A stretch of 64,000 nt of DNA. It comes from Cytidiella melzeri (taxonomy: Eukaryota > Basidiomycota > Agaricomycetes > Polyporales > Irpicaceae). The notes beneath the pieces are model-generated. The model was given only the letters and a program-made list of their open reading frames with translations, did not search any database and was not told the origin of the DNA. The stretch is taken from positions 1 through 64,000 of the forward strand of contig JABYQR010000065.1 in the NCBI GenBank assembly GCA_022592445.1, read 5' to 3'. The translations under genes were made by a program, and so were the position numbers. This document shows positions 35,901-47,572 of this stretch, in pieces. The first letter of the stretch is position 1. Each line of letters opens with the position of its first letter.

Positions 35901-36542
35901 CTAGCAATCAACAAGGAGTTTCTGGGACCCACCTGGCCATTCCAGTTGTTGATAGGAGGTAAACTATCACGCAGAGGCCCAAAGTTCCCGAAGGACGATC
36001 CGTACGATTCGAACTTCGGCCCTGGCGGATCATTGGGACCAGGTTCGTGATCTGGAATTTCCTCCTGCTATAACATTGATTTTGAATGAGACAGCACTTG
36101 GGTCACTGGTGATGTCAAGACTCACAATTCCAGTTGTATGTATGGGTATAGTCCTGGCCACCTCCGACTGGTTCATCTCCTGGATATCTGACCTGGCGTC
36201 CTCGTCAGCGTTACTTGCAGGTCCTCTAGACAGCTGAGAGCGAGTATGCTTTGATGAGCGGACGCTGCTTCCACCATCCTCATCCGGGGGAGCCTTTTGC
36301 ATTCCTTCGAGATAAAGCAGGACTATGGACGCGAAGCGGTAATTGTGAGTGGGCTGGACGATCATTGCCTCATGTTCAAACATGGACACATACCTTTCTC
36401 ATTAGAAGCTAATCAATGACGAATGAAAGGATGAGCAAGGGTCCTATGTGCAAAGCTTATAGAGGCACGTACCAGGAGTGCTAGACCTCAACATGTAGGT
36501 CCGCATTAAATCGGGCGGTGGTGGGGATCCTACGGCGGACAT
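32965..36542 (-). CDS. Uncharacterised large protein, disordered with conserved-looking C-terminus
   Basis: A chain of minus-strand exons runs from MSAVGSPPPPDLMRTYMLRS at 36542 to SPRPNWEDMH at 32965 and encodes roughly 1,100 aa. The first exon is 36473-36542 and the largest lies within 33400-34650. The N-terminal two thirds are Ser/Pro/Gln-rich and probably disordered. A basic helical stretch (KKAIRKAVRARVKKLGMKYD) and a coiled-coil-like segment (LLENVAHLTAKVDRVDTKVDKV) follow. An acidic region EEEEYYEEEDGH comes next. The last 300 residues are rich in Trp and well ordered (LLSWAIVWPMSELENAL, WSTQSYKRYVRSRMTE, LGWWFAIRIAWPDAIYPSPDRL). I do not recognise a family. The tryptophan-rich C-terminus looks like the conserved part. 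Confidence 0.7.
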
Positions 36543-37374
36543 TATTGGAGGATGGAAAAGACAGAGTTGTTGTTCTGGGAAGGGTGGCGCAAAAGAAAGA
36601 GTACAGGTAAGGTAAGGTATCCGCGCAGGTCGTCAGAGGGATATCTGGGTTGTGAAACAAGATGGAAGGGAGAGAGTGAGGACGCCTCGTGTTTGTTTCC
36701 AGCGCGCATCAACCGCCGCACTCGAATGTTGGAATTCAGGCAACGGCGGTATGCACAAATACACCAAAACAGTGCGCGCTCGCACACTCAGTGTCTTTCG
36801 GAAGGTGTCGTTGGTAACTTACTATTTCCATGGTGAATACTGCGTAGCGGACAGTAAGCTTGCCACGCATGGCTTATGTTCTCCCCCTCAACGCAGTCGG
36901 CATTTGGTCAGAGCAGCACATCATTCGCAAGGTGGACTCAAGAACAGTACGTGCGAAGAATTACTGATCCGTCTTGTACCTACGGTCGTCTTACTTTTCA
37001 CCTCCCAGATAGACTAGTGGACGCAGTGATGTGTTGATATGCTGCTGCTGATTATGGCGCGGTTGGACCACTTCCGTCTAAGCATTTGTTGTACATGAAG
37101 GTAGGAATTCCTACACAGCAGCCTGCTGCGACAGGATTTTTTTTTTAAAGCCTGAGAAAACTGCATTAGATTCATATTTCTGACTTGTCGTCAATGCCAG
37201 CAAGCTTCTCGCTATGTAGTATCCGGCTGGGACGCACACGTGTGAACTGTGTGTAATCTGTTCAACGTGATTATACCTCAGCACCTCAGCACCTGATCAA
37301 ACGCCTTGGATGGTATATAAAGGTGGTCCCCCTACCGCTTAGGATTACGACTCTCATCACCCTCAAATCACACG
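36543..37374. other. Divergent promoter region
   Basis: This separates the divergently transcribed unknown gene (-) and aldehyde dehydrogenase 1 (+). It contains a poly-T run near 37138 and the direct repeat CCTCAGCA-CCTCAGCA at about 37276-37292. I see no gene in it. Confidence 0.5.
37314..37323 (+). promoter_or_regulatory. TATA box of aldehyde dehydrogenase 1
   Basis: TATATAAAGG lies about 55 bases upstream of the ATG at 37375, so the transcript should have a very short leader. Confidence 0.65.
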
Positions 37375-39427
37375 ATGGCTAACATCTTTGAGCATCGCCT
37401 GGACTCACCAATTTACCAGGGTACTGTCAAAGTCAACACCTCTCTGTTCATTGATGGGAAGTTTGTCGAATCTATAGACAAGGGAACTATCGAGTAAGTC
37501 TCACGTTCTCAACTCACGCAGCCATCTGACTGGAAATCGTACTAATCCCTGAGTTTGTCAGTGTCTATAATCCTGGTATGCCATGTAACCTACGCCCTGA
37601 TCCTGATCAATTGACGCCCTTATGATCTCAGCCAAGGGAGAGGTTATCACCAAGATATCCGCCGCCAACGCTAAAGACATCGACGTCGCTGTGAAAGCAG
37701 CCCAAACGGCGTTCAAAAACTCATGGGGGCTCAAGGTGTCCGGCTATGATCGTGGCCGAATGCTATATAAGCTGGCTGACCTCATCGAAGAGCACGCAGA
37801 TGAGCTTGCCGCTTTAGAAGCCCTAAACGCCGGTGAGCACTCTCTACTCTCACAACATGACCTGCTCACCTGCTTCCAGGAAAGATGTTCGCACACGTAA
37901 AGCACGGAGAAGTCCCACACGCTGTGAAAGTCATTCGCTACTTTGCTGGCTGGGCGGACAAAAACCATGGGCAGACTATCGAGGTGTGTATAACTATGGC
38001 TACGGAGACAGTGGCGAGCTCACAAGCCTTTTGTGGTCAGACGAACGAACAACAATTTGCATATACTCGCAATGAGCCTATTGGGGTTTGCGTAAGTTCA
38101 GTGACAGTGATGCGGACGTGTGTCAGTAACGGAAGATTTTGCAGGCGTTGATCCTCCCGTGGAACTTCCCTCGTACGTTCATTGCATCGTTACTTATCAG
38201 TTGTACACGCCCTGACTTACAAAGCAGTGATGACTGCGACGACCAAGTTCGTGGCTGCTCTTGCTACAGGCAATACCATTGTCATGAAGCCCTCCGAAAT
38301 GGCGCCGCTGAGCATCATGAAGCTGGCTGAATTTTTCAATGAAGCCGGTTTTCCTCCGGGCACAGTGAATATTGTAACCGGATATGGACACACCGCTGGT
38401 CAGGCACTTGCTGAACACCTTGACATTGGCAAGATTTCCTTTACAGGTAGCACGGTAGTCGGACGGAAGATCATGGAGGCTTCTGGCAAGTCGAACCTCA
38501 AGAGGGTGACGCTGGAGCTCGGGGGGAAAAGTCCGACAATCATATTCGACGATGCCGAATTCGAAAAGGCTGTCCAGGCGACTTCCCGCAACATCTTGTA
38601 TGTTTTCATATTGAGTGGAACAATGGGTGCCACCAAATGACATTTCATACAGTCATCATAGCGGTCAGATGTGTACCGCCGCATCCCGTATTTTCGTGCA
38701 GGAAGGCATATATGATCGATTCGTCGAATCATTCTCTACAGTCGCCCAGTCAATCAAGCAAGGCGACGGTTTCAACCCAGAAAATCAACAAGGACCGGTT
38801 GTTTCTGAGACGCAAATGAAGGTGGGCAAAACTGCAATTCTCTCAAAGTGGTAGACATCGACGGCTGACAACAATATAAGAGAGTACTGGGTTACATCGA
38901 GTCAGGCAAAGCAGAAGGTGCCAAAGTAGTGACTGGCGGAGCGAGGAAAGACAGTCCTGGTTATTTCATCCAACCTACGATCTTCACGGAAGTTAAGCCT
39001 GAGATGAAGATTGTCCGGGAGGAGATCTTTGGGCCTGTCTGCGCTATCATCAAATTCAAGGATGAGCAGGAGGTTATCAAAGTGGCCAACGATACGACGT
39101 ACGGGCTGTCTTGCCAGCTCTTCACCCAGAACATGTCTCGCGCATTGCGGGTCGCACATGCGCTCGAAGCTGGTCAAGCTCTTGTGAGTAATATCGTGGG
39201 TGCAGTGTTTGCAATGAAGCTAAATAGAAGCCATCTTTTTCTAGGTTAACGGCGGCCGCACAGACGGTCCCGGTGTTCCATTTGGTGGTTTCAAGCAGTC
39301 TGGTTTTGGGAAAGAGTTGGGCCAGCAGGCTCTTGAAGCGTGCGTGACTCCTTTTTTCTTTAAGCTGCAACATGTTGAATTCCTTCGTAGATTCACAAAC
39401 GTCAAGGCTGTGCACGTCTCCTTGTAA
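37375..39427 (+). CDS. NAD(P)-dependent aldehyde dehydrogenase 1
   Basis: Eleven exons (37375-37493, 37562-37575, 37632-37832, 37880-37983, 38041-38091, 38145-38172, 38228-38597, 38653-38821, 38881-39183, 39245-39339, 39391-39427) give 496 aa, the usual length for the family. It oxidises aldehydes to carboxylic acids, probably in the cytosol, as I see no targeting signal. Motifs are [33 protein letters not shown] (cofactor fold), [16 protein letters not shown] with the general-base glutamate, [13 protein letters not shown] with the catalytic cysteine (split from the preceding part by an intron), EEIFGPV and [15 protein letters not shown]. The first ten exons have exactly the lengths found in the paralogue at 45288, so the two are duplicates. 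The substrate is not predictable. Confidence 0.93.
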
Positions 39428-39820
39428 TACAATGTAACTAGTGCTGTACAAGAAGAATCTCAAGGATACGGTGTTCCGAGTTTACCGTGAAAGGTTGGAC
39501 ATTGTCTGGAAATTCAGGCATGCCACAATACTTTGTACCTTGGCAAGGCTCGTTCGGGTCGATTGGGTGGCATGATCCCAAAAGAGTTCACGTACCGGTG
39601 AGCCACTGCTCTGGGCTCTGCACTCGCTGTGCGAGCCGTCTGCTTCGCATTCGACTTGCCAAGACCAGGGAAGCCGTCTATAAATGGACGCTCACATGGA
39701 ATATTCATGTTTTGCCCCTTCAGCTGCTAACCTTGCTAACTTCTATTACAATGATACATACTTGCCGTGCCTGCCAATCGTTCCCGTAGTACGTCTTTTT
39801 GACCTGATGAACAGCTCGAT

Positions 39821-41294
39821 TCAGTAGTCGCCAGCCCGAAGCTCGTGGTCGTCTTGCTCATAGATAGCGTCAACCCTTCTCCAACCATCGACCCCCTTCT
39901 CCCACAAATACTCCTGACCCAAGGCTACGCGTGTTAAATTCGGGCGATATGTTGACCATTCTTCCAATATCGCCTTATGCCTTGCAATCTTTTCCATTTC
40001 AGACGCAACTGGCTCGTCGTTCCTGCACGGAACCACCGCATTAGCCATCAACAGCGTCTGTAACCGAGGCAGTTGTCGCACAATCCGTTGACCGAGTTCA
40101 CGCATCGGCATGCGCTGGGTTTTTCGTCGCTGAGGGTTTTCTGTCAGGGATGTGGATGAACTTGTAACTCAGGGAGATCACCTCTGCTGTCTGCACCGAT
40201 GCACGACTGACAACATGAATGACGAGCGACTTCGCCTCTGAGAGGTATGGAGCCACGTCCGAGAAGTACTCCGCATACAACATCCGGATTGGGAATGCCA
40301 AATCCTCGAGTGGCGACGTTGAGAACTGGAGATGACGAAGTGCATTTCTCAGAACACTGCGAGTGGGTTGATTGCGGGGTCCATGATACGTGCCTGTTGC
40401 TGACACGCCATCAAGTTTGACCCTTCGAATAGGGCGGCCGCCGTCCTCGTTCTCGCTCGGTAGAAACGCGGCGAGGTTGACTGTTGCGCAGGCGACGTAC
40501 TGCAGATTTGGAAGGATGTGGCTTGGTATCTGTGGTATAGGGCGCTGGTCGCGGAGAAGCGTCAGCCTCTGGATTTGGGGAATAAGAGAAAGATCATCGA
40601 GGTTGAAAGCGTCACGTCTAATGGTAAGAGTGTTTAAACAGGACCACCGCGGAGCGTCGTAAGGGATACGCTGCAAATACTGGCTTCCGCTGTCGTACCA
40701 GCAACTCAGCATTAATTCTGTCAAAGCATTTCTGCGTGAATTCATAACTTGTTGGATAAAGTGCTGGGCATGCGACGGTTTCGTGTTGTCTCGGATAATG
40801 AGTCGTTTGAGATTCGGGAGGTGGGGCTGTAAATTTCCAAGCTGGTAGACGGAGAGAGAGATAGGAATGGAGTGGTCTGTGATGCGTAAGGCTAGTGATC
40901 CCAGCTCGTTGAAGCATGCGGTAGAAAGAACGACGCAAACTTCGAGGCTGCAATAGCTGACGTCGCAATGGAGGACAGCTAGGTTGGGCATGCCGCTCAG
41001 AGCCTTGGCAAAGTCTCGAACGTGTTCCCTACGATCTTCGCCGTGTAGGAGATCGGGCCCATACATGGCAAGAGATCGCACAAGCTCGCGAAGCTCCTTG
41101 GAGCAAGCGAGAGTACGGCAACACAGCGCGCTCGAGTAGTCGTTCTTGCATATTATGGAGTGGTAAAGGGTAGGTCGCAGAGCTGCGCAGATATATTTGC
41201 AAGTTGCAACCAAACGCCACAAGCGGCGTGCGTCCGGGATGATGAATTGTGCAATGTACTGCAGAATCTCTACTGGGCAATGTGTGAGAGACAT
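39821..41294 (-). CDS. F-box/LRR-like protein
   Basis: Two exons (40182-41294 and 39821-40114, 68-base intron inferred) give about 468 aa. An F-box-like helix set opens the protein (LTHCPVEILQYIAQFI...RLWRLVATCKYICAALRPTLYHSI). Degenerate leucine-rich segments follow (LPNLKRLIIRDN, LNTLTIRRD, IQRLTLLRD, LPNLQYVACATVN). Such proteins are common and expanded in Agaricomycetes and are thought to bind substrates for SCF ubiquitin ligases. The short second exon (ELGQRIVRQLPRLQTLLM ... WSTYRPNLTRVALGQEYLWEK) resembles the usual end of this type. The ATG at 41294 is chosen because an upstream in-frame GTG has no support. Confidence 0.75.
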
Positions 41295-41644
41295 GTACAC
41301 CTACGAAAGTCACTCACTCAGGCTGCGTGCAGATGATAGTTTGAGCGGAAGAAGAATTCATACCAAAACCAAGATCAAATACAGCAACAGACGCTCAGTT
41401 CACGGGCACCGCCAGTAAGTGCCATAAAGAGAGTTGACCACAGCTACATCTCTCAACATGTATGTGTTCAAGACCATCTTCCGAGGCGAAATTGTATGCA
41501 GACATACCCATCATCTGAAATCACCAAACGCAAAATCGCCGCGCAAAGATCTAGATGTAATATCACGCAACAACTTTGACGCAAGTTCTTACAAGACATT
41601 ATTTGCATCTATCTGTTCATTTCCCCCATGCCTAAGCTGCAACA
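41295..41644. other. Short intergenic stretch
   Basis: I see nothing beyond probable promoter and 3'-end sequence. Confidence 0.4.
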
Positions 41645-43786
41645 TCACAACTTTGCGTCCAATTGTTGCTTGAGCGCATCTGCGACAATCTCAGTCATCG
41701 CAATGACAGCTTCTTCTTCATCGCGGCGACCAACCAACTGGAGTCCTACAGGAGCGTTCGCGTATTTGACGGGTTCATCTGGGGGATATAGAAACTTTTA
41801 GTCGTTTGTACAACGATATAATGTCGAACGGCGTCTCACAGAGGTCGTAGTGTGCCTTGTCGTTATCGCCGAAGAAAACGTGAGCAGGTTTCTTCGCATC
41901 CACCTCAGGGATGACTTTGGTGACTGGGAACGTGCAGGCAGGGTAATCGAGCGCGTTCCAAATGGCTGTATAAGCAGCAGACCTGACGGAAAGACCAAGG
42001 TGAGCAATAAGAGGAAGATGCGAGACACAGATTTCCTAGCACATATGGAATACACACCTGTTGAAACCATGGGGCGCAGGCGCATTCGCAGAAACAGGCG
42101 AGATGATGGCATCCATAGGACGACCCGTTCCTGTCATTGTGGATGTCGCATTCCACTGCTCGAGATACTCTTGACGAAAAGTACGCTTCTCCAGATGGAG
42201 CTTCCACAGATCATACGCTGAGACGCTTGTGAGTGGGGGCAAGAAAGTATTAGCTTCGCTGTTGATCTCCTCATCTGACAAGTTCATGCTGTTGAGAATT
42301 GGCTCTCCAGTAGGCGCAGTGGCATCAGCATAATCTGCCTGTGAGGCGGAAGTCCAGATTCTGTACTGAAGAGAGCATGAATGGAAGATAGCCGCGATTG
42401 AGATTTCCGTGTTACTAACCACGTTGAGGAGTATCTCTTTGTGCTTGTAAGGGCTCCAGTCGATGACTACAAACTTCGTCAGAGAGATGCCAGCATCTAC
42501 TGCAGATTGCGACTAACCCTTGTGTCCAGCAGCGAGTAGCGCAGCCTTTGTGACCTCCAAGGCACGGATGATAGGGGGATGAGGAACAACTTGAGCATCA
42601 TCCCATACGATACCAAAGCACAGCTTTTCCCCACCTCCATATGGCGTTAGCCTGTACAAGTCTTCGTTCCAAGGTGCACGCCGAGCTAAAGGATCCTTCA
42701 ACCACGGCTGCGCTTCAGCAACGGCCTGCATGAATATCTTGACGCCGCTCAATGTGTTACTGATGGGACCGAAGACTGAGAGGATTGATTCTTGTCCCTC
42801 GCAAGAGTTGACGGCACCTGCGTACGGTACACGACCAGTCGACGGCCTTAGACCATACAGCCCATTGAAAGAGGCAGGAATGCGAACGGATCTGCCAGCA
42901 GAGTCGGCAAGGACCTTGTAACGAACACTCCGATAACATACCCGCCGATATCCGAGCCGACCCCTAGAGGACTGCCCTTGATCCCTACAAGGGCGCCTTC
43001 TCCTCCCGATGACCCACCCGAGGTGAGGGACCGATTGTGAGGGTTCAAAGTCCGCCCAAACACTTTATTGAACGTTTCAGGCCACTAGAAGTGATAACAT
43101 GAGCGGCATTTTAGGCATAGGATGACTGACTGCACCATGAGGGTCTGTGGGACATTAGTTTGAACAAAGGGCACAGCGCCGGCGTCGTAGAGGATTTGTA
43201 CCAGGACGGAATCTTTCTCAGCGTATCTTCCTATCCAGGATACGTACCCTGCATCGTTCAACGTGAGCGAATGTCTGGCGATGTGTTTTGTTTGTGTAGT
43301 TACCCATAGTGGTCTCCAGCCCCTTGATGCGGAATTGATCCTTGAGAGAGATTGGTAGTCCGTGCAACGGGCCTACTACCGCGCCTGTGGCTTTCAGGCG
43401 TGCGTCAAGCTCTGCTGCACGAGCAAGAGCACGTTCCACAAATATTTCCGTCAGACAGTTCACCTGAGTCACAACAGGTCAGCAAACGAGTCTACCTGCA
43501 CAGCATGACATAGTACCAGCTGTTGGGCGATAATGGCTCGTTTGTAAAACGCGGTTGTTACTTCGACTGAAGACCATTCAGCAGAGGCCAGTTTCGCCAG
43601 AAGGGTGGCAACATCCACAGTATTCGTGATCTCTACCTCCCTCAGGCTTAAAAGACCGCATTTGTCTGGAAAACCGGTTACATCGAGAACTGAATCAGGA
43701 GGAGGAGTGATCAGCCATTCCCTCGGTATTGCCGCCAACTGGCGCACTCTCTTCTCCGCGACGATATCTTTCCAGTGAGTAGACAT
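41645..43786 (-). CDS. Amidase signature family hydrolase
   Basis: A multi-exon gene of about 550 aa, from MSTHWKDIVAEKR at 43786 to QQLDAKL at 41645. It should hydrolyse a carboxamide to acid and ammonia through a Ser-cisSer-Lys triad. The lysine lies in LPISLKDQFRIKG, and the serine-rich core reads LTSGGSSGGEGALVGIKG then GVGSDIGG, with an intron just before SVRIPASFNGLYGLRPS. The first exons are 43517-43786 and 43304-43463, then one ending LVQILYDAGAVPFVQTN..QTLM. The C-terminal part has PVGLQLVGRRDEEEAVIAM, typical of the family. It is of the fungal acetamidase/general amidase type. It lies between the two aldehyde dehydrogenase genes, but a shared pathway is only a guess. An in-frame ATG at 43837 is an alternative start. 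Confidence 0.88.
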
Positions 43787-44084
43787 GCTACAGGCTACAA
43801 AGTGAAGCTGAGAACAGGCAGTCAGTATCGCGGGCACCTCGTAGCAATATGCACCGACCCATGCCTCTACACGTGACGAGATAAGCTTGGGTCATAGCTT
43901 GCAATCAGTGGCCAGTGCGTGGCAGTGACAACGGTGCGCATGCCACATTGACATGGGAATGACATGGAAATGGTTCGGAATGCGCGAGGACCCAAGGAAC
44001 GCAGTTGTTTGCGATGGCCAGGACAGGGGACCTACTACTTGGTGTAATCTGAGGCAGTGATAGAAGGACACAGCCTAGTAACCT

Positions 44085-44121
44085 TGCTACATCACTGGTA
44101 ACCCACCATCAAAACTCCTGA
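44085..44121 (+). promoter_or_regulatory. SSP3 distal upstream element
   Basis: GGTAACCCACCATCAAAACTCC at about 280-320 bases upstream of the SSP3 start matches the distal elements of the other SSP genes (consensus TAACCATTGAAACTCCTGG). It is preceded by the same TACATCACT block. Confidence 0.55.
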
Positions 44122-44199
44122 CAGTTAGCTGAGGCCATACCACCCCCAATATGTATTCTTAGAGTATGCCATACCCAAATGGGGGCTCTGGTTGCATCA

Positions 44200-44238
44200 G
44201 CACTGCCCATGAACCACAAGATATATAAAGCCCATGCC
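44200..44238 (+). promoter_or_regulatory. SSP3 proximal promoter module with TATA box
   Basis: GCACTGCCCATGAACCACAAG is followed by ATATATAAAGCCC and ATGCC. Just upstream is GGTTGCATCAGCA, which also occurs in the dispersed tandem-repeat element. Confidence 0.68.
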
Positions 44239-44302
44239 AATATGCTCATACCCCAGCACACATTCATTGCTCCAGGTTATTGCTTTGCTTCAGTGCTGGT
44301 CG

Positions 44303-44365
44303 GTAAGTACATCATTGTCTATGTGTAACTTGCCTGGGGTCATTGTACTGGAATTGTTCTTACAG
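44303..44365 (+). other. 5'-UTR intron of SSP3
   Basis: The donor is AGTGCTGGTCG|GTAAGTACAT and the acceptor GTTCTTACAG|CTAGCCAT, giving 63 bases. The borders are the same as for SSP4 and nearly the same as for SSP1 and SSP2. Confidence 0.8.
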
Positions 44366-44403
44366 CTAGCCATTTTCATTACCCTTCGACATCCTTTGCC
44401 ATC

Positions 44404-44850
44404 ATGCAGTTTTCAACCTTTCTTCAAGTTGTTTTGTTTGCCACCATTGTCATCAGCACACTCCATACAGTGACTGTGTCTGCCATCCCATACGGCAGCT
44501 ATCCAACTTACTCCCGTAGCCGCAACAACTGGGAGAGGCAGATCACAGACAAACACAACTTTCAACACAGTCCAGATCTCTTTCATGAAGCTGATCGTTT
44601 CGCCAAACGTGTCCCCCTTGTGGAAGGGCCTCTAAGGCCAGAGATGCCATTATCAAGACATCGTGGACAGTTTTACGAGTTCACAAAAGTCTCGGCGGCT
44701 GCTTCGAGGGGTGAAACGGGGCCTCGTGAGGGCGCATCAGAGGCAGAAAGGGCCGCGTGGAGGCGTCGGCAAAGGCTAGGTAAATCCAAACCCGATCGGC
44801 GCACAACTGCATTTGGTCGCTTCTGGAAGTGGATGACGGGCACCACGTAG
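44404..44850 (+). CDS. Small secreted protein SSP3
   Basis: This intronless 148-aa frame begins MQFSTF with a signal peptide ending TVSAIPY at residue 30. ERQITDKHNF follows (compare KRQSTGTDNF in SSP4), then AKR at residues 67-69, and the mature part carries GPREGASEAERAAW, the family C-terminal motif. The C-terminus is strongly basic and ends with WKWMTGTT. There is no cysteine. It has the full set of family promoter elements and leader intron, and it sits between the amidase and aldehyde dehydrogenase 2. It is the most diverged of the four members after the KR site. Function unknown. Confidence 0.8.
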   Translation: MQFSTFLQVVLFATIVISTLHTVTVSAIPYGSYPTYSRSRNNWERQITDKHNFQHSPDLFHEADRFAKRVPLVEGPLRPEMPLSRHRGQFYEFTKVSAAASRGETGPREGASEAERAAWRRRQRLGKSKPDRRTTAFGRFWKWMTGTT

Positions 44851-45287
44851 AAAATGGGCGGGGCAAGGTAGTCTGCGCGATGGATTCACAGTAAGTTCGT
44901 CAACTCGTAGCAGTCCTAGTGCTTATCAAATGTTTCACGAAAGGGTGCGCTGCAATCTTGAAACTCAGATCTCGCGTTCCGTGGCTGGTTCACCGGTACA
45001 CCCTTGTTAACTCGTACAAATATATACACATACATAACGCGTCGCATTCAGATCTAGCTCTCACCGTCTCGACATCGTCCCTCATCGAGCCACTCTGTGT
45101 CATAAACCGAGTCCGCGAACATAATCAAGCTACAGTAAGTATGTGGTTTTAGCCGCCGTGTCTCAACCGAATATCAGTTACAGTCGGGACGATCAGATGC
45201 CGCGGCACCCCAGGTCTCAAAAGTAAGAGTTGCAGCCGCCGCGGCAAGTTGTAACTTGAGCCACTGCCTCGCCCATCCTTATCAACT
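44851..45287. other. Intergenic between SSP3 and aldehyde dehydrogenase 2
   Basis: Promoter-sized spacer. Unlike the first dehydrogenase, this gene has no clear TATA box near its start, so the two paralogues probably differ in control. Confidence 0.4.
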
Positions 45288-47358
45288 ATGGCATCGACGT
45301 ATACGCACCATTTCGACTCTCACTTCTACAAGGAAAGCCTCACAGTGAACACAGGCTTGTTTATAGACGGCAAGTGGGTCGAGCCCATCGACAAAGGGAC
45401 CTTCAAGTAAGCCCTCCAATATTTCACGTTCCACTAGATGGCTCACCATTCGACATGTGTAGTATCATCAACGCCGGTTCGCTGCGGAAGTTTCAGCAGC
45501 CCGCCTCAATGCTAATTTAGTCTCCGCAGCAAACGACCAGCTAATAACTACTGTATCAAGTGCAAACGCTAAGGACGTTGACCTTGCCGTGGACGCTGCG
45601 AAAAGGGCTTTCAAGAACTCATGGGGTTTCAAGATTCCTGGATCCGAGCGGGGCAGGATGCTCAACAGGCTCGCCGATCTCATGGACGCACACAAAGAGG
45701 AGCTGGCGGCACTAGAAGCCCTCAACTCTGGTAGGACGGGACACGCATATATCTGCATGAAGCACGTCTCACTCACCGTCCAGGAAAACATTTCCTGAAT
45801 GCTAAGAATTTTGATCTGACTGTGGCCATCGATGTCACTCGTTACTATGCTGGGTGGGCCGACAAGAACCACGGACAAACCATCGAGGTACGCTCTGTGC
45901 AGACCCCCCAAAATCTCAGCTCAGCTAGTGTTCTCGACGTCAGACTCATGACCTGAAATTTGCATACACGCGTCACGAGCCCATTGGTGTTTGTGTAAGA
46001 GGTTTTCTCGTGTCCAGAGCGACCCGCATATTCTGACACGTCGCAGGGCTTGATCGCGCCTTGGAACTTTCCTCGTACGTACTTGCACCTGAAACGCACC
46101 ACTCCTTGTTTACCTTGGCGCACCCACAATCAGTGATGCAAGTTATGTGCAAGATGGCGCCTGCGCTCGCTACCGGAAATTCGATCATCATCAAGCCCTC
46201 AGAGTTCACCCCTCTGACCGCATTGAAACTTATGGACTTTGTCGTAGAGTCAGGCTTCCCCGCCGGTGTCGTCAACGTCGTAACAGGTACTGGACCCGTA
46301 GTTGGACAAGCCATCGTCGACCATCCTGGTATCGGAAAGGTCTCGTTCACGGGGAGCACCTCTGTTGGCCGTAAGGTCATGGAAGGCTCCAGTAGGACAA
46401 ACCTCAAGAGAGTGACACTTGAACTAGGTGGCAAGAGCCCATCGATTATATTCGACGATGCCAACTTCGAGCAAGCTCTGAAATGGGTCACCCTTGGAAT
46501 ATTGTGAGTACATACATCCGGGGGTTCATCTGTGTGACATCAGCGTTACTTACCGCAAATGTCGATGATAGCAACATGAGCGGCCAGATGTGCATGGCGG
46601 GTTCTCGTATCTTCGTTCAAGAGGGTGTTTACAACAAGTTCATCAAGGCGTTCGTTGCTGCTGCGGAAGCTATCAAGCAAGGCGACATGTTTGATCCAGA
46701 ATGCCACCAAGGGCCTGTCGTATCTGAAACACAAATGAATGTGAGCCTTACTTGAAGACGCCTGACGGCAGTATCCGTGATCTGTACTGACCATCGCACA
46801 GAGAGTATTGGGATACATCGAGTCCGGCAAGGCAGAAGGTGCGACGGTGATCACTGGCGGAGAAAGGAACGGGAACGTCGGTTGCTTCGTAAAACCGACG
46901 ATTTTCACGGACGTCAAGCCGAGCATGAAGATCGTCCAGGAGGAAATTTTCGGTCCCGTCGGCGTCGTTGTCAAGTTTAAAGACGAACAGGAAGTAATTG
47001 AGCTTGCTAATGACACGGTGTATGGACTTTCTTCAAGCATCTTCACTCGCGACATTTCACGAGCACTTCGTGTGGCCCATTCGCTTGAAGCGGGCCAAGC
47101 ATACGTGAGTGTAGAATGCTTTCGTTCCTTATATATGAATTGACACTCGTCCACGAACAAGATCAACTCGAACCTTACTGCCAGTGTACAAGTCCCCTTC
47201 GGAGGCATAAAACAGTCTGGATTCGGCAGTGAGCTGGGTCAATATGCACTTGACGCGTACGTCCAGCAGTTCTGAGCTTCATTTCGTCGCTCATTGTAGT
47301 TGTGGACAGGTATACTACCGTCAAGGCCGTCCACGTCAACATTGGTCTGGAGCTGTGA
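45288..47358 (+). CDS. NAD(P)-dependent aldehyde dehydrogenase 2
   Basis: Eleven exons (45288-45406, 45463-45476, 45530-45730, 45784-45887, 45944-45994, 46047-46074, 46134-46503, 46572-46740, 46802-47104, 47162-47256, 47310-47358) give 500 aa. Key motifs are [65 protein letters not shown] with the catalytic cysteine, EEIFGPVGV and [15 protein letters not shown]. Exons 1-10 have the same lengths and phases as in the paralogue at 37375, while the introns and many residues differ, so the duplication is not very recent. The amidase, F-box and SSP3 genes lie between the two copies. Function is general aldehyde oxidation; the substrate is unknown. Confidence 0.93.
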
Positions 47359-47572
47359 AGGTTTCGTATCGCTAGGCATACACGGGCGTGATATGGTTTA
47401 CCAATCTGCTATCGAGCCAGTAATGCAGCTTTGTAGGATAATACCTGGACAATTTGGAACGCTCGAATCGAGCTATAATAGTGTCTCTTGCGCTGAAGTG
47501 TCTCATTTTGCTATTGTCGTAAGCTTCGTTGTCAATCGTGCATTGTAAGATGGCTTGCATACATGTATGTGA

